This document shows positions 61,555 to 64,000 of a DNA stretch of 64,000 bases, piece by piece. The DNA is from Avichristensenella sp031550535 (GTDB taxonomy: Bacteria > Bacillota > Clostridia > Christensenellales > Aristaeellaceae): assembly GCA_031550535.1 (NCBI GenBank), contig JAVBOM010000006.1, positions 1 through 64,000 on the forward strand, written 5' to 3'. Both the position numbers and the translations under genes were made by a program. A model generated the notes under the pieces. That model was not told the origin of the DNA. It ran no database searches and was given only the letters and a program-made list of their open reading frames with translations. Numbering within the stretch: the first letter of the stretch is position 1; each line of letters begins with the position of its first letter.

Positions 61555-62328
61555 TCATCCCATCCCGATCGTCTTTTTAATCCGCGCGATGTTGTCGTGG
61601 CTTATTTTCGCGCTTTCCAGGCAGTCACGCTTTGACTTGTCCTGCTCCACGGCGAACCACGAAATGCCCGCCGCCTCGGCGCTGCGGAAGATGGCCGCGA
61701 AGTCCAGCATGCCCTCGCCGATCTCGCCGAAGGATCGCTCCCCGTCGTCCAGCATGTCCTTGATGTGCAGCAGGCGAATCCTGTCCGCGTGGCTTTTGAT
61801 GAACCGCGCGGGGTCTAGGCCCGCGTATGCCACCCAGTACGTGTCCAGTTGGAAGGAGACGTACGCCGGGTCGGTGTTTTCCAGCAGCAGCTCGTAGCCG
61901 GTCTTGTCGCCGTACGCCACAAACTCAAACGCGTGGTTATGGTAGAAGAAGCAAAGACCGCGCGCTTTCAGCCGCCGGCCGAGCGCATTGAGGCGCTCCG
62001 CTGAGCGGAGAAATGCTTCCCTGTCTTGGCGCTCGTTCTCACGCAGGGCGCTGACCAGGACATTCTGATTCCCGATTGCCAGATTCAGCGCGCAGATGGT
62101 CTCGAACGCATCCTCCACATTGCCGGGGAAATCGTAGTGATGGCCGGACACGCCGAAGCCGGTTTCGCGGAAAATCCGCTTCCACTGCGCCGCGTCGTAC
62201 GGGTACTTGCCGCCCAGTTCAATATTTGTATAGCCCATCGCCTTGACGGCGTCCAGCGTCCCCCGGTAGTCCTTCATCAGCGCCGGCGCGACGGTGTACA
62301 GCGCGAGCGCAACCGGAATATCACGCAT
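61555..62328 (-). CDS. TIM-barrel sugar isomerase/epimerase, 257 aa
   Basis: A second AP2Ec-type TIM barrel, shorter and diverged from its neighbour. Metal-site residues include FYHNHAFEF (His pair), QLDTYWVAYAGLDP (Asp), RLLHIKDM (His, Asp) and FAVEQDKS (Glu). AAAGGAAAAG precedes the ATG. Two such barrels next to a Gfo/Idh/MocA dehydrogenase recall inositol-type catabolic clusters (IolE/IolI/IolG), although IolB and IolD are absent here. Confidence 0.9.
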   Translation of the reverse strand: MRDIPVALALYTVAPALMKDYRGTLDAVKAMGYTNIELGGKYPYDAAQWKRIFRETGFGVSGHHYDFPGNVEDAFETICALNLAIGNQNVLVSALRENERQDREAFLRSAERLNALGRRLKARGLCFFYHNHAFEFVAYGDKTGYELLLENTDPAYVSFQLDTYWVAYAGLDPARFIKSHADRIRLLHIKDMLDDGERSFGEIGEGMLDFAAIFRSAEAAGISWFAVEQDKSKRDCLESAKISHDNIARIKKTIGMG

Positions 62329-62408
62329 GTGCTTTTCCTTTCTGCGGCGCGAACACAGCGTTATCGCGCCTTAGGGGATTTCTCGCGAAACCCCCGCGCT
62401 CGGTCAGT

Positions 62409-62771
62409 TCATGGTGGCCTCTTCACAATCTCCACCAGATAGCCATCCGGGTCTTCCACGAAATACAGCCCGTGCTCCAACTCCTCCAGGTGTACGATAC
62501 CCGCCGCTCGGTGCCGTGCCAGATCCTGTTCAAATTCGTCCGTGTAAAAAGCCAGGTGAAACTCCCGGCAGCCCAGGTCATACGGGAGCGCCGCGTCCGC
62601 GTGCCAGGTCAGTTCCAGCCGGAAATCCGTCGCGGCGTCCTTCATGAACACGAGTTGCAGCGGTCCCACGTCAATCCGCCGGTACGCTTCCAGCCCGAAA
62701 TGCGCCTGGTAAAACGCGACGCTCGCGTCCAGATCAGCCACGGAATGGTTGCCATGGTAGAACGTAAGCAT
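62409..62771 (-). CDS. VOC/glyoxalase-fold protein
   Basis: A 120-residue vicinal-oxygen-chelate protein. The two beta-alpha-beta-beta-beta modules are visible: HVAD-like HSVADLDASVAFYQAHFG (7-24), then HLAFYTDEFEQDLA and FVEDPDGYLVEI. A His and a Glu fit the metal site. The ATG at 62771 has GGAGGG upstream. Substrate unknown; it could be a lactoylglutathione lyase-like or dioxygenase-like protein. It lies between the tryptophanase and the sugar cluster and may belong to either. Confidence 0.85.
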   Translation of the reverse strand: MLTFYHGNHSVADLDASVAFYQAHFGLEAYRRIDVGPLQLVFMKDAATDFRLELTWHADAALPYDLGCREFHLAFYTDEFEQDLARHRAAGIVHLEELEHGLYFVEDPDGYLVEIVKRPP

Positions 62772-62797
62772 GGATGTTCCCCCCTCCGTGTACAACC

Positions 62798-64000
62798 CTA
62801 TTCGATCGGCGCGAGCGACGCCTGAAAATGCCGCAGGATGGGTGGTTCCCAGGTGATCCGAAAGCCGCGCTTCTTAGCGTGTGCGTTTTTCGCCACACGG
62901 AGGATGCCCGCCGCGACCTGGTCCAGGTGCGCCTGCGTGTACACCCGCCTGGGGATCGCGAGGCGGCAAAACTCAAACTCCGCCTGGAGCTGCTTTCCCG
63001 TGTCCGGGTCGTTGCCGAGCATGTAGGAGTCGATCGCGGAGGCGCGCACGCCGGCCTCCTTGTACAGCTCCACACACAGCACCTGCGCGGGGAACTCGTA
63101 GTACGGGATGTCCGGGTACATCGCCTTGGCGTCCAGGAACACGCCGTGACCGCCCACCGGCTTCTGATAGCCGATGCCCGCGTCGTCCAGCAGGGACGCG
63201 AGGTATGCCATCTGCCCGATGCGGTAGCGCAAGTAATCTTCATTGATGCTCTCGTACAGGCCAATCGACAGCGCTTCCAAATCGCGCCCCGCCATACCGC
63301 CGTATGTATAGAAGCCCTCGAACGAAATACAGTTCGCCTTCAGCTTCAGCACCACATCGGACGCGCTATTTTTCACTCCGATCAGGCCGCCAATGTTGAC
63401 GATACCATCTTTCTTGGCCGACATGACGAACATATCCGCGTAGCCGAACATCTCCCGCGTGATCGCCTTAATCGACATATCCTTGCACGCATCCTCGCGC
63501 GTTTTGATGAAGTACGCGTTCTCGGCAAAGCGAGCGGCGTCAATCGCCAGCGGCAGGCCGTACTTGCGGCAGACCGCCGCTGTGTCCCGCATGTTGGCCA
63601 TGGAGACGGGCTGCCCCCCGGCGGAGTTGTTCGTGATGGTCATCACGACCAGGCCCACGCTGTCCGCGCCCAGTTTTTGAATCTTCTTTTCCAGCAGGGC
63701 GACATCCATGTTGCCCTTGAACGGCGTGATATGCGCCGGGTTCTTGGCCTCCTCCACCACGCAGTCCACCGCGCGGGCGCCCGCGATCTCCACATGGGCG
63801 CGGGTTGTATCGAAGAACATATTGGAAATGGCGTATTTACCCTTGGACAGAAGCGCTGGGAAAAGCACCTTTTCCGCCGCGCGGCCCTGGTGTACGGGCA
63901 TGATGTACTCATAGCCGAAAATATCGCAACCCGCGGCTTCCAGCTTAAAGAAGCTGCTGGCGCCCGCGTACGATTCGTCCCCACGCATGACGCCGGCCCA
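62798..64000 (-). CDS. tryptophanase/tyrosine phenol-lyase family, partial
   Basis: The 3' 400 codons of a beta-eliminating PLP lyase; the frame stays open to the window edge (WAGV before MRGDESYAG), so about 60-70 N-terminal residues lie outside. The PLP lysine is in MSAKKDG, NNSAGGQPVSMAN and DAARFAENAYFIK are family hallmarks, and NDPDTGKQL plus YTQAHLD follow. ARFAENAYFIK and NDPDTGKQL look closer to tryptophanase than to tyrosine phenol-lyase, but both families share the fold. It makes indole (or phenol), pyruvate and ammonia from the amino acid. Confidence 0.93.
   Translation of the reverse strand, partial: WAGVMRGDESYAGASSFFKLEAAGCDIFGYEYIMPVHQGRAAEKVLFPALLSKGKYAISNMFFDTTRAHVEIAGARAVDCVVEEAKNPAHITPFKGNMDVALLEKKIQKLGADSVGLVVMTITNNSAGGQPVSMANMRDTAAVCRKYGLPLAIDAARFAENAYFIKTREDACKDMSIKAITREMFGYADMFVMSAKKDGIVNIGGLIGVKNSASDVVLKLKANCISFEGFYTYGGMAGRDLEALSIGLYESINEDYLRYRIGQMAYLASLLDDAGIGYQKPVGGHGVFLDAKAMYPDIPYYEFPAQVLCVELYKEAGVRASAIDSYMLGNDPDTGKQLQAEFEFCRLAIPRRVYTQAHLDQVAAGILRVAKNAHAKKRGFRITWEPPILRHFQASLAPIE

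Overview
The window reads as the chromosome of a GC-rich Bacillota, probably a clostridial or Christensenellales-like anaerobe. The reasons are strong GGAGG ribosome-binding sites, TTGACA-N17-TATAAT-type promoters, LplA/LplB/LplC-type ABC transporters, LacI and AraC/YheO-type regulators, and exported proteins with short signal peptides. Assignment is by gene content only.

Layout. (1) 0.1-8 kb: a cupin gene, then a minus-strand surface operon: a CpsB-type PHP phosphatase, two small secreted unknowns, a LytR-CpsA-Psr (LCP) protein, and a 1435-residue exported protein made of about 42 tandem 32-residue GYA/YD repeats. (2) 8.5-15.8 kb: a secreted unknown, then a complete opp transporter (oppABCDF) whose OppC carries an extracytoplasmic SH3b-like insert. 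A tRNA-Met with its own promoter and terminator lies upstream. (3) 16.7-33 kb: a LacI-family regulator and two convergent operons. The plus-strand operon encodes an UlaG-like hydrolase, an HpcH/HpaI aldolase, a 2-hydroxyacid dehydrogenase and a DUF1537 four-carbon acid sugar kinase. The minus-strand operon encodes an LplB/LplC/LplA-type transporter, two tandem GH42-like enzymes, a GH36 alpha-galactosidase-like enzyme and an SDR. Both promoters, and the regulator's own promoter, carry copies of TGTNNACGTNNACA, so this looks like one galactoside regulon with an oxidative downstream route. (4) 33.1-35.6 kb: a scar of mobile DNA: a decayed serine recombinase ending in a tRNA 3'-end sequence, an array of 57-bp hairpin repeats, and a broken IS5-type transposase. 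(5) 35.6-46.7 kb: an 11-gene minus-strand operon led by a YheO/DauR-like regulator, with a second opp transporter, a threonine-synthase-fold PLP enzyme, an amidohydrolase, an M20 deacylase/peptidase, a class-C beta-lactamase-fold hydrolase and RidA. This is a peptide or acyl-amino-acid uptake and breakdown system. (6) 46.9-48.4 kb: an IS110 remnant, a pdxA remnant and an IS1182 remnant in tandem. (7) 48.4-51.4 kb: an amidohydrolase divergent from an AraC regulator with a degenerate receiver domain. (8) 51.4-64 kb: a minus-strand sugar or polyol cluster with a PfkB kinase, class II aldolase, FucI-like isomerase, aldo/keto reductase, two CUT1-like permeases, a Gfo/Idh/MocA oxidoreductase, a binding protein and two TIM-barrel isomerases. 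It is followed upstream by a VOC protein and a tryptophanase/tyrosine phenol-lyase cut by the window edge.

Recurring design: in all four transporter operons a strong stem-loop follows the binding-protein gene, as expected for differential expression of an abundant binding protein. The least explained items are the repeat-protein/LCP operon, the hairpin array at 34.3 kb and the unusual enzyme set of the LacI regulon.
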